A stretch of DNA of 15,977 bases, from the NCBI GenBank assembly GCA_029339195.1, contig JAPTJF010000757.1, positions 1 to 15,977 on the forward strand. The letters run 5' to 3'. Position 1 is the first letter of the stretch. The number at the start of each line of letters is the position of its first letter. The notes beneath the pieces were generated by a model. That model saw only the letters and a list, made by a program, of their open reading frames with translations, made no database searches and was not told where the DNA came from. A program made the position numbers and the translations under genes. The DNA comes from Micractinium sp. NFX-FRZ (Eukaryota; Chlorophyta; Trebouxiophyceae; Chlorellales; Chlorellaceae). Positions 8,801 to 15,977 of this stretch are shown piece by piece.

Positions 8801-11800
8801 GGCGGGGGTTGGCGACAGGGGAACGCAAACTTGAGATTCCAGCAAGCTAGCTAGCTGATCTGGAGCGGCCCAGGTACCGCCCCAGCGGAGGCGCACGGCA
8901 GCTGTGAGGTTGTCACGGCGGCTGGCACCCAAACCATCAGGTTATGTACAGGTGCAGATTGCCGCCATCCCGTTGCATGCAGATAGAGAGTGCCGCCGCT
9001 TGCTGAGCTGACCTGTGATGATGCGGGCGCCAGCTTGGCACGCGTCGGCCAGCCAGGTGTTGACCGAGTCCTGAGGAGGGGGGGCGGAAGGGCAGAAGAG
9101 ATGGGAGGGAGAGTTTGGGTGGGCAACACACGTGGTGGGCAGCATGCAGGGGCCGTGGTTGCAGAGAATGCAGCGCACGTGTCACATATGGTGCAATACA
9201 CACCTCCACAAGTGTGCCACCCCCCTCCTCCCATCAACTGATGTTAATAGAATGTCTTAACCTCCCGCGGCTGTCCAGTGCCGCAACCTCTGCGCCACCC
9301 GGCCTCCCCATGCCCTCCCACACACACCCTGCCGCACCTGCTTGTAGCCGCGCGCGCAGCCCAGGCAGCAGTGCCCGCCGCAGTCGGCGTTCAGGCAGTT
9401 GCGCGGCACCTCGGCGCAGTGCACGCCCAGCCCTTGCAGGCCGCTGCGCAGCGCAGAGCACATGGGGCTGCACAGGGAGAGGGGGAGGGGGTGCTGGGGC
9501 GGCAGGCCGGGGGCAGGCTGGGTGGGCAGGCAGGGTGGGCAGGCGGGCATGTAGGCTAGGCGGGCAGATGCAGGTAGGAAAGAAGAGGCGCCATGACCTA
9601 CCAAATTCAACGACGTGTTCAGTTCACCTCTTCCAACATTGCAATGGTGCCACATCCCGATCAGCCCCGCCTCTCTCGCTGCCATCTGCCTTCCTCTCCC
9701 ACCCTTCAGGCCCCCCAGCACCTGTGCTTGAACCCGGTGTGCACGCTCAGCCGGGAGCACACGGCATCCAGCGCTTCATCGTAGCGCTCAGAAGCAAAGG
9801 CGGGCAGCCCGTGGGCCTCCGCCCACTCGCGCCTGCACGGAGGGAAGCAGCCAGGGCAGCAGTAAAATGGAGGCAGCAAGCAAGCGAGCAGGCAAGCAGG
9901 CAAGCAGGCAAGCAGGCAAGCAGGCAAGCAGGCGAGCGACAGCAAGGCAGCAGCATGCAGCAGTCGTGCTGACCAGCCGTGAGCAATGCCAGCCACTTAT
10001 GCGCCCCCAACACCGCCAGGCCTGCACTCTCGCCCCACTGCCTGTCAGCGATTCACACCCCGCTTGCCCGCCACAAGCATGCTGCCCACTGCCTCCACAC
10101 CTCGGCACACACACACACACACACACACACATAGGCTTGCTTGCCTGACGTGGGGCGGGGTCTTGAAGGAGGCGCACCAGTTGACGCGCGTGCCGCCCCC
10201 CAGTGTGGAGCCTGCCAGCACAGACATGCTGCCGTCCTCGCTGGACAGCACGCCCGCCTGCTCATACATGCGCTCAAAGGACTCCCCCTCCTGCATGAGC
10301 GGCGGTGGGCAGGGAGAAGATGAAGCGTCAGCTCAACTGCAAAGGTCCCTCAAAGGACTCCCCCTCCTGCGCGGATGGGCAGGAGAAAGAAGACAGAGCA
10401 GCGTGCCCCACCTCCAAGTCAGATGCGGAGGCACCTGCCCAACACAGGCACGGTGCCGCCACCATCGCCACGCACTCTATGTGTGCGCCTGCAGGAGCTG
10501 CAGTAGCCTCGCCCGTGGTGTGCAGGACCGACACCATGCACCCAGTGGTTTCACGTCAGCATGCAAAGCACGCAACGTCGTGTCTTGGGTGGGCATGCGC
10601 ACAGCCTTCCAACGACCACCACCCACAGCCCAGCAATGCCCGGCCCGGGGCAGGCAGCGTGCAGCGTGCAGCACGCGCATCCTGCCGCAAACCAGCAGGA
10701 TCACCCCACGGGTGGTCCCCGGCACAAACCCCGCCCTTTTCCAAGACTGCTTTACTCTGCAGCACAGCACAGCACGGCACAGCACAGCACAGCACAGCAC
10801 AGCACAGCACAGCACAGCATGGCATGGCATGGCACAGCACGCACAGCACAGCACGGCACAACACACCACAGCACATCACACCTTCAACGTCATCTCCAAG
10901 GTGGGCACAAACCCGGCCTTCTCCAGGACCACCACCCGCAGCCCGGCGCGTGCCAGGTTGGCGGCACCCACCCCGCCGCCTGCCCCACTGCCGACCACCA
11001 CGACGTCGCACTGCACTGCCAGCTGCAGAGGGGATAAGCAGGAGCGGCGGCGGCGGGAGCACAGGGCGTGAGCAGTCGGGGCAGGCGGGGCAGGCTAGCA
11101 GGCTGCCGTGCTTTACTCTCAAGGATAATGAGGCCACAGTGCACCTGCCTCCTGTCCCATGGCAGGAAGAACCGCCACGCTAGGCTAGATACACACGAGC
11201 CAACACCAGCAGTTTGCCCCGAACCTCACAACCTGCCCGGGATCTAATCGGCCCAACCACCACCCCAGGAAACCCCTACCCCCCTCCCCGCCCCCACCCC
11301 CCCTTCCTGACCTGCGGCCGCTCCCTTGTGAGCGCCGGCGCCGCCCCGAAATCGCCTGGCCATGCCACCCGCATGCCCTTGCCCGCCAGCGCTGCTCCCG
11401 CCCCGGCTGCGCTGCCGGGGCTGCTGTCGTGCGCGCTGAGATCCACGAGAGCAGCCGCCACAGCCGCCTCGGCCGCCGCTGCAGCCGGAGCGGGCGCCGG
11501 TGGGCGCTGTGCGTCCCCCACAGGGTATCCCAGGGCAGCCAGGAGGGGGGAGTTTCCGTCTGGCCCCAGCCACGTGAATTGAGCAATCATGGTGAATGAC
11601 TTGAGGGCTTTGAACGCCTGTGGCAGGGGGAGATGGCCGGTGGTGAGCATGGAAGGGCGAGGGGCAGAGCGCAGAAGCCGCCGGACTGAGCAGACCTGAC
11701 GCCCCCCTTGCCATGCTCCCTGCCCACCCTATTGCTGCAGGCCGCCTGTGCATCGCACCGCCAGCACAACCACACACTCACCACGCCCAGCCCCCGCCCT

Positions 11801-12575
11801 GCAACCCGCCCCATCCGTCTTCTGCACTTGCCTTGCGCATGCGGGCATCGGGGCTCTGTGCCCACGCGAGCAGCACCGCCTCGCGCTGCCGCAGCGGCAG
11901 GGCAGGGAAGGATGAGGGCAGCCCAAAGCCGCTGCAGGCAGCAGGACCGGCGGCAGCGCAAGCATGGATGAGTGCACGAGTGCAGGTTTGCGGCAGGTCC
12001 CGTGGGCAATGCAGTGAGGTGCAGGTTTGTGGTAGCACAACACTCGCTCCCCACACGCCTTATCCCGCACCCAGGTCGTACACGCACGTGAAGGCGGCGC
12101 GCCCCAGCAGCAGGAGGGAGCCGAAGCGTGAGCCCAGCAGGCGCAGCAGCAGGTGGAGCTCCCGCCGCATCTCCAGCGGCAGCCGGGCCTCAATTGTCTC
12201 GAGCACCTGAGCAGGGGGCGACGTGCCAGGTGACAGGGGACGGCAGACAGCGGACTCAGGCGACACGAGGCGGCACGAAGGGTATAGACTCCAGTAAGCT
12301 GCAGGTTGCTTGCAGTACCCCTTGCCGCTGTTGTGGCAGGGGCCGCCAAGCGGCAGATTGCTGCCTTGTTACCTCCTGCAGTGCCAGCCATGCAGTGCTG
12401 CCACCCACCAACACCACCCCACCTTGAGAGCAACGTCATCCGTGCCTCCGCTGCTGTGGCGAAGGAGGGCAGCGGCGGGTGCGTCACCGGCAGCGGCAGC
12501 CTCGTCCGCCGGCCCCTCCATCGGGGGCAGCAGCGCCTCCGCAACAGCGCGCAGGGTTACCACCCTTGCTTCCAT
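5854..12575 (-). CDS. FAO: Long-chain-alcohol oxidase (GMC flavoprotein), C-terminal -SKL, 15 exons
   Basis: Oxidises long-chain primary alcohols to aldehydes with O2, releasing H2O2 (EC 1.1.3.20), by homology to plant FAO. Exons in transcript order: 12575-12423, 12206-12088, 11931-11832, 11617-11312, 11022-10882, 10290-10145, 9832-9722, 9467-9338, 9070-9013, 8734-8595, 8370-7840, 7489-7289, 6954-6582, 6363-6246, 6001-5854. The sum is 2775 nt, 924 residues, and all phases agree. Only the end of exon 2 is ambiguous (12088 or 12082). Residues 232-260 carry the FAD site [11 protein letters not shown]...[20 protein letters not shown] is at 298-311, [14 protein letters not shown] lies in exon 8, the [11 protein letters not shown] histidine is at 829, and GVNPMI at 870-875. 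The family is usually about 750 residues; the excess is an Ala/Gly/Gln/Ser insert near 516-610 and a second near 745-800. The last three residues are SKL, a type 1 peroxisomal signal. Introns 3, 6 and 10 are GC-AG. It was not called a fatty-acid photodecarboxylase because the HQMGTCR/GVNPM ends and N-terminal region match FAO. Confidence 0.93.
6035..6066 (+). repeat. 16-bp perfect tandem repeat in oxidase intron 14
   Basis: GGGAAGAAGCGAAGGA occurs at 6035-6050 and 6051-6066. On the transcribed (minus) strand it is a pyrimidine-rich tract 33-65 nt before the acceptor of the last exon, so it may act as an extended polypyrimidine tract. Confidence 0.85.
6169..6212 (+). repeat. 22-bp tandem repeat in oxidase intron 14
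   Basis: AGAATGGGCCGCCCACCAAC plus CC at 6169-6190 is followed by a diverged copy (AGAATGGGCGGCCTACCAGC plus CT) at 6191-6212. It is intronic, near the donor end of intron 14. Confidence 0.75.
6683..6715 (-). repeat. 12-bp coding repeat giving Ser-Ala-Ala-Gly units in the oxidase
   Basis: The plus-strand unit CTGCCTGCTGCG is at 6683-6694 and 6695-6706, then a partial copy to 6715. Read on the coding strand it gives [11 protein letters not shown] within exon 13, about residues 792-803. It lies in a low-complexity loop just before the conserved C-terminal catalytic region. The period is a multiple of three, so copy-number change keeps the frame. Confidence 0.85.
9498..9576 (-). repeat. GGGCAGGC-type degenerate repeat in oxidase intron 7
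   Basis: Irregular copies of GGCAGGC/GGGCAGG run through this stretch. On the coding strand they read GCCTGCC/CCTGCCC, pyrimidine-rich, and end about 30 nt before the acceptor of exon 8 (9467). Confidence 0.7.
9888..9935 (-). repeat. 8-bp microsatellite, six units, in oxidase intron 6
   Basis: Six copies of GCAGGCAA run from 9888 to 9935; the last has one change (GCAGGCGA). On the coding strand this is TTGCCTGC repeated, 56-103 nt before the acceptor of exon 7. Confidence 0.95.
10106..10131 (-). repeat. (CA)13 dinucleotide repeat just after a GC splice donor
   Basis: Thirteen CA units are seen on the plus strand, so the transcript carries (UG)13. The repeat starts 13 nt into oxidase intron 6, whose donor is the non-standard AG|GCAAGC at 10145/10144. 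Confidence 0.97.
10273..10370 (-). repeat. Tandem duplication (76-bp offset) copying an intron/exon boundary
   Basis: The 22 nt beginning CTCAAAGGACTCCCCCTCCT occur at 10273-10294 and 10349-10370, with weaker similarity continuing for about 25 nt. The first copy covers the acceptor and first codons (EGESFE) of oxidase exon 6. The second recreates the same CAG acceptor 76 nt upstream inside intron 5. Splicing at the second copy would read [12 protein letters not shown] and then stop, so the first copy must be the functional one. Confidence 0.9.
10761..10878 (-). repeat. Pentanucleotide (AGCAC)n microsatellite in oxidase intron 5
   Basis: Bases 10761-10840 are sixteen exact 5-mers of AGCAC with variants GGCAC, AGCAT and GGCAT. 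Degenerate copies continue to about 10878, only a few bases from the donor of intron 5 at 10881. The transcript therefore starts this 591-nt intron, the longest of the gene, with repeated GUGCU. Confidence 0.95.
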
Positions 12576-12911
12576 CGGTGGGATGCGCAGCCAGGGGAAT
12601 GGTTCCGAGGGGAGGGCTCTCGGAAGGGCGCAATTTCTGTCTTGCCTCGGCGAGCCGTGGACCGGTTCCAAGAGCGGTGTACAGCAAAACCCACACGATC
12701 GGATCGGTGGGGCCCGCAAAACAACAACTCTCACAACCCTTCGACGTGGCGCGCCAACTCAGAAATGCTGCCTGCTGGCTCGATCAGGGTTTACGATTGC
12801 CAAGCTACAACATCGCAACACCTGGGACAGTGAAAGTGATGGCGCCCGGCAGGTGAGCGATGCGATCCAGCTTTGAAGAAGGGGACTAGTTGCACGGTCG
12901 GCTCTGGTCCT
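12576..12911. promoter_or_regulatory. Divergent promoter region between oxidase and PIG-M genes
   Basis: Only 336 bp separate the two start codons, so both promoters and 5' UTRs must fit here unless one gene has an upstream non-coding exon. The palindrome TGGCGCGCCA at 12747-12756 resembles an E2F-type core (TTGGCGCG on the minus strand). No TATA box is obvious. The oxidase frame stays open upstream to about 12734, but without an ATG. The PIG-M frame has its first ATG at 12912. Confidence 0.6.
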
Positions 12912-15308
12912 ATGAGCACCGTGGAATTTCTAGAGCACCTCTCGATTGCCGTCTGCTGGCCCATGCACTGCAGCGCCCGCGGCGTGCCGGCCCCGCCGCC
13001 GCTCTGGCTGGTGTGGCTGGGTGCCGCAGTGCGCGCCGCCTTGCTGGCCTGGGGTGCCTGGCAGGATGCGTACCTGGCGGTCAAATACACCGACATCGAT
13101 TATGAGGTGTATACAGATGCAGCAGCCTTCATGGCCGCTGGCGGGTCGCCCTATGAGCGGTCCACCTTCCGATACACACCGCTGTTGGCAGCGGCGCTGC
13201 TGCCCAACGTGACACTGCACCGCGCCTGGGGCAAGCTCCTGTTCTGTGCCGCCGACCTGCTGGCTGCATGGTGAGGCTGGGGGGCGATGGGGATGGGTGC
13301 TGGGGGCATTGTGCTGAGGTGGGATGGGCACGGGAGCTTGGAGGCAGCACCTGCTGAGCCCCTGTCAAGGCCCAGCACAGCACTGCCTGCCTGGCACCGC
13401 CTGCAGAGACAACCTTGCCGTGCACACACCACCGCCTCCCTGCAGGATGTTCAGTCGCCTCATGCGGCATCGCCAGCCGGGCGGAGCGTCTGCCCGGCTG
13501 CAGGCAGCCGGCGTGGCCCTCTGGCTGTTCAGCCCCTTCACGGTTGCCATCTCGACGAGGGGCAATGGGGAGGCGGTGGTGACGTGCATGCTGCTGGGTC
13601 TACTGATGGCTCTGAAGGGCGGTGAGTGGGGGTGGTGATGGCAGGTGGGCGTGGCGTGAGTGATGATGTGAGGCGCGGTGTAGAGTGCACATGCAGTCGT
13701 GTGGCAGCAAGACCTCACCGTCCAATGCCCGACGTACTGGCTGCATTTGCCTCCGCACCGCCGCGCCCTGTGTTACCCCAGGCCGCTTGGTGCCAGCGGC
13801 GCTGCTGTTTGGGCTGGCGGTACACTGGCGCGTCTACCCAATCATCTTTGTGCTGCCCCTGCTCCGGCACTTTGCGCTCCAGCGGCAGTCCAGCAGCAGA
13901 CTCAACTGCAGCAGCAGCAGCAGCGAGGGCAGAGGTTTCGGCAGCCAAATGGCTGCTGCGGCAGGCGCGCTGCTGTCGCCACGCGGCGTCGCCTTTGGCG
14001 CGCTTTCGGGCGGCCTCTTCCTTGGTCTGGCGGCCCTCTTCTACCGCCTGTATGGGCACCCCTTCCTGCACGAAACCTACCTCTACCACGCCTCACGCAC
14101 CGACCCTCGCCACAACTTCTCGCCCTACTTCTACCCGGCCTATCTGGCCAGCGCCGGTGGCGGCGCCGCTGCCTGGGACGTGGGCTGGTGAGCTGGGCGG
14201 CGTGGGCCATGCATGCGCAAGCGTGGGTGTGCTTGTGTGGGCAGGGAGGGGTCGGCAGGGTCAGGGGGGCCACGGCCCGGGGCATTGGAGGGTGCACCAA
14301 GCGAGCCAGCTGCTGTGCCCGCCCAGCTGTGTTTCATTCAAGCACGTGCAGTTCGCAATCTACGCTGTGCACATGCCCCTTATCTCGCCTTCCCCCCTGC
14401 CTTCCGCCCCGCCCTCAAGGTCCTTCTCCCTGGCGCAGGCGGTGCTGCAGGCAGCTGTGGGCTGGACCTGCGCTGCCGACCTGCCCTTCTGCTTCCTGCT
14501 GCAGACCATGGTTCTGGTGGCATTCAACAAGGTGAGTGAGCAGTAATGGAGCGGAATGGGCGGGCTGAGGGAGAGTGCCAGAGGAGCTTTGAGGGCGGCG
14601 AGTATGGCGAGGGACTTTATTTTGTGTGTGCTTTGCCCGGCTGCGCCTACTGCTGCGCCTACCGCTTCGCCTCTGGCTTACACGGATCTGCACCCCAAAG
14701 TACTGGCCTCTGCCCTGCCTGCACGTCCTGCCTCAATGTGCTTCTCACTCACTCTGATTCCTTGCTTCCGTCCTTGCCTCCCGCCCCCCTGCACCGTCCT
14801 GCATCGCAGGTGTGTACCGCCCAGTACTTTGTGTGGTACCTCTCCTTCCTGCCCCTGGTACTGCCCAATCTGCAGGCCGCGCCCAACCAGGTGAGCAGCA
14901 GCAGTGTGTGCCTCTGCGGTGTGTGTGCACCCTGTTGCGCTGCTGCACGTCTCCCTGCCGCAGCCTGCTTGCCTTTTGGGTACGGTTTGGTGCACAGCCG
15001 AGCCAACGGAAGCAGCGCGATGCCAAGCCGCCCCTGACGTCCCTCAAGCTCCCCCACCCACCATCCCTCCACTGCAGGGGCGGCTGCTGGCGGCCAGCGC
15101 TGCCTGGGGTGCCGCCATGGCTCACTGGCTGCTGTGGGCCTACCTGCTCGAGTTCCAAGGCTGGCGGGTGTACCTGCCAGTGTGGGCTGCCAGTCTGGCG
15201 TTCTTTGCTGCCCACGTGTGGCTCATTTGTGAGCTACTGGCAGCCTGGCGGGCGGGGAGGGCAGCAGCGCAGGCAGTGCAGCCGGTCAGCAAGCGCAAGG
15301 CCAGCTGA
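12912..15308 (+). CDS. PIGM: GPI mannosyltransferase 1 (PIG-M), six exons
   Basis: Adds the first, alpha-1,4-linked mannose from dolichol-phosphate-mannose to glucosaminyl-phosphatidylinositol on the lumenal side of the ER (glycosyltransferase family 50; PIG-X is the partner in animals). Exons 12912-13270, 13446-13621, 13782-14187, 14420-14531, 14810-14890 and 15078-15308 join in phase for 1365 nt, 454 residues; the human enzyme is 423. The catalytic Asp pair is in KYTDIDYEVYTDAA (D61, D63). RYTPLL follows at 88-93, GNGEA lies in exon 2, RHNFSPYF is at 288-295, VCTAQYFVWY at 352-361 and LEFQG at 402-406. Many hydrophobic segments fit a multi-pass enzyme. A Ser/Gly-rich insert near 213-236 accounts for part of the extra length. 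The C-terminus KRKAS fits a KxKxx ER-retrieval signal. A second ATG at 12963 would shorten the N-terminus by 17 residues. All introns are GT-AG, though the exon 4 acceptor is AAG rather than CAG. Confidence 0.95.
13901..13925 (+). repeat. Serine-coding run in PIG-M exon 3
   Basis: Interrupted CAG/AGC trinucleotides encode CSSSSSEG inside the Ser/Gly-rich insert of PIG-M. This is a slippage-prone in-frame tract in a loop that animal PIG-M lacks. Confidence 0.75.
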
Positions 15309-15527
15309 CGCCTGCCCTGCCAGTGTGTGCTCGTGATGTGCTGAGTCTTGGGCCCTTTGTTACACACAGGATGATGCAGATCGATCACAGCAGAGAGCTC
15401 ACAACAGCGTGTCCCAGGGGCACGAGGCAGGGGTGGCTGGGAAGGTGCAGGCATGCATGCACGTGGTAGCTGCCATTCGCTGGCAATCGAGGTGCCGACG
15501 GCACCGGTACCAGCACCCACCCATCCA
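15309..15527. other. Short convergent spacer between PIG-M and gene C
   Basis: 219 bp separate the two stop codons, with no gene inside. It must hold both 3' UTRs or overlapping ends. TTACA at 15360-15364 supplies a minus-strand TGTAA for gene C. No exact plus-strand TGTAA for PIG-M was seen. Confidence 0.6.
15360..15364 (-). terminator. Candidate TGTAA poly(A) signal for gene C
   Basis: TTACA on the plus strand is TGTAA on the minus strand, 164 nt after the stop of gene C. The distance and motif fit green-algal 3' ends. A 5-nt motif alone is weak evidence. Confidence 0.45.
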
Positions 15528-15977
15528 TCATTTGGTGGCCAGCGCCGTCACTGTGGCCGCCACCCAGCACAGCACTGTCCACACAAACCAAGCAATGGCC
15601 CCTTGTTCGGGCAGGCCATCCCGCAGGAACATGTTTTCCAGCATCCAGCCAGCCAGGCCGGTGCTGAGCTGGCTGCAGCGGCCCTGCGGCTGCTGCTGTT
15701 GCTGGAGGCCGGTGCTGGGGCCGGCAGGTGGTGCCGCGACCATAGAGGGCGCTGTGCCAGGTGCCCACTCGTCTCCCTGGGTTGAGCTGCTCAAAAAGTG
15801 GTGGCCTGTGCCATGGCTGCTGGTGCGGCTCCCAGTGGCGCCGCTGATGCCCTGCTGCCCAGAGGCAAGCATGAGAGCCCGCCTGCACTGGCCACGGGCG
15901 GCCAGGTAGGTGGGCAGCAGCCAGCCCAGCCAGAGGGTGAGGAAGTCGAGGGCGGCGGCGCACTGGCGCAGCCTGCC
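15528..15977 (-). CDS. Multi-pass membrane protein, family unknown, C-terminal part (copy C)
   Basis: Open from the window edge (GRLRQC... read from 15977) to TGA at 15530-15528: 149 residues, 5' end missing. Residues 1-34 match copy A at the left edge almost exactly, including 77 identical bases. The middle (about residues 35-103, rich in Gly, Ser, Thr and Gln with a QQQQQ run) does not align. The last block, from QLSTGLAGWMLENMFLRD to the C-terminal VTALATK, is again similar to copy A, with many base changes. Two membrane spans are likely. Unchanged bases at synonymous sites in block 1 beside diverged flanks suggest gene conversion or purifying selection plus shared ancestry. Function is unknown. 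Confidence 0.8.
   Translation of the reverse strand, partial: GRLRQCAAALDFLTLWLGWLLPTYLAARGQCRRALMLASGQQGISGATGSRTSSHGTGHHFLSSSTQGDEWAPGTAPSMVAAPPAGPSTGLQQQQQPQGRCSQLSTGLAGWMLENMFLRDGLPEQGAIAWFVWTVLCWVAATVTALATK
15901..15977 (-). repeat. Terminal inverted repeat, right copy (77 nt, exact)
   Basis: Exact reverse complement of 1-77, within the coding exon of gene C. Confidence 0.97.

Noticed and set aside
9888..10131. Regular repeats that might suggest a CRISPR-like array or centromeric satellite
   Set aside because: Units are 2, 5 or 8 bp without spacers and lie inside introns of one gene. They are microsatellites.
5854..12575. Fatty acid photodecarboxylase, another algal GMC enzyme
   Set aside because: The N-terminal segment before the FAD site, the [18 protein letters not shown] segment, and the [11 protein letters not shown] and GVNPMI ends match the FAO group rather than that enzyme.
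1..15977. Large DNA transposon with terminal inverted repeats
   Set aside because: The terminal repeats are protein-coding exon sequence of paralogous genes, the interior holds housekeeping genes, and no transposase is present.

Overview
This is nuclear DNA from a GC-rich green alga. A trebouxiophyte of the Chlorella/Micractinium type fits best. The basis is roughly 65% GC or more, genes split by many 150-590 bp introns, many Ala/Gly/Ser/Gln runs inside conserved proteins, TGTAA-type poly(A) signals and plant-like homologues. There are no bacterial features such as operons, Shine-Dalgarno sites, rRNA or CRISPR.

Layout, left to right. (1) 1-435 (+): 3' end of a multi-pass membrane protein gene, family unknown (copy A). 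(2) 436-2875: gene-free DNA with a minisatellite of about 55-bp period, then unremarkable sequence up to the promoter of the next gene. (3) 2876-4951 (+): a complete five-exon gene for a second, more divergent membrane protein that looks like the same family (B). (4) 4952-5853: convergent intergenic spacer with a palindromic double TGTAA signal. (5) 5854-12575 (-): a 15-exon gene for a long-chain-alcohol oxidase (FAO, GMC flavoprotein). I rebuilt every exon, and the total is 2775 nt, exactly 925 codons. The protein ends in -SKL, a peroxisomal targeting signal. (6) 12576-12911: short divergent promoter. (7) 12912-15308 (+): a six-exon PIG-M gene, the first mannosyltransferase of GPI-anchor synthesis, 454 codons. 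(8) 15309-15527: convergent spacer. (9) 15528-15977 (-): 3' end of a third membrane-protein gene (C), a close paralogue of A in opposite orientation.

The first and last 77 bases are exact reverse complements, and the match ends at exactly 77. That equals a common final k-mer size of short-read assemblers. The window is therefore probably a whole contig whose two ends enter the same repeated exon of the A/C gene family. The paralogy of A and C is real, but the apparent perfect terminal inverted repeat is probably trimmed by the assembler.

The identifiable genes have housekeeping roles: fatty-alcohol oxidation, probably in the peroxisome, and ER GPI-anchor synthesis. They have no obvious functional link beyond a shared divergent promoter. 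The most unusual items are the -SKL end of the oxidase, the high share of GC-AG introns (4 of 18 in two genes), repeat-laden introns 5 and 6 of the oxidase, and the small dispersed family of unknown membrane proteins.
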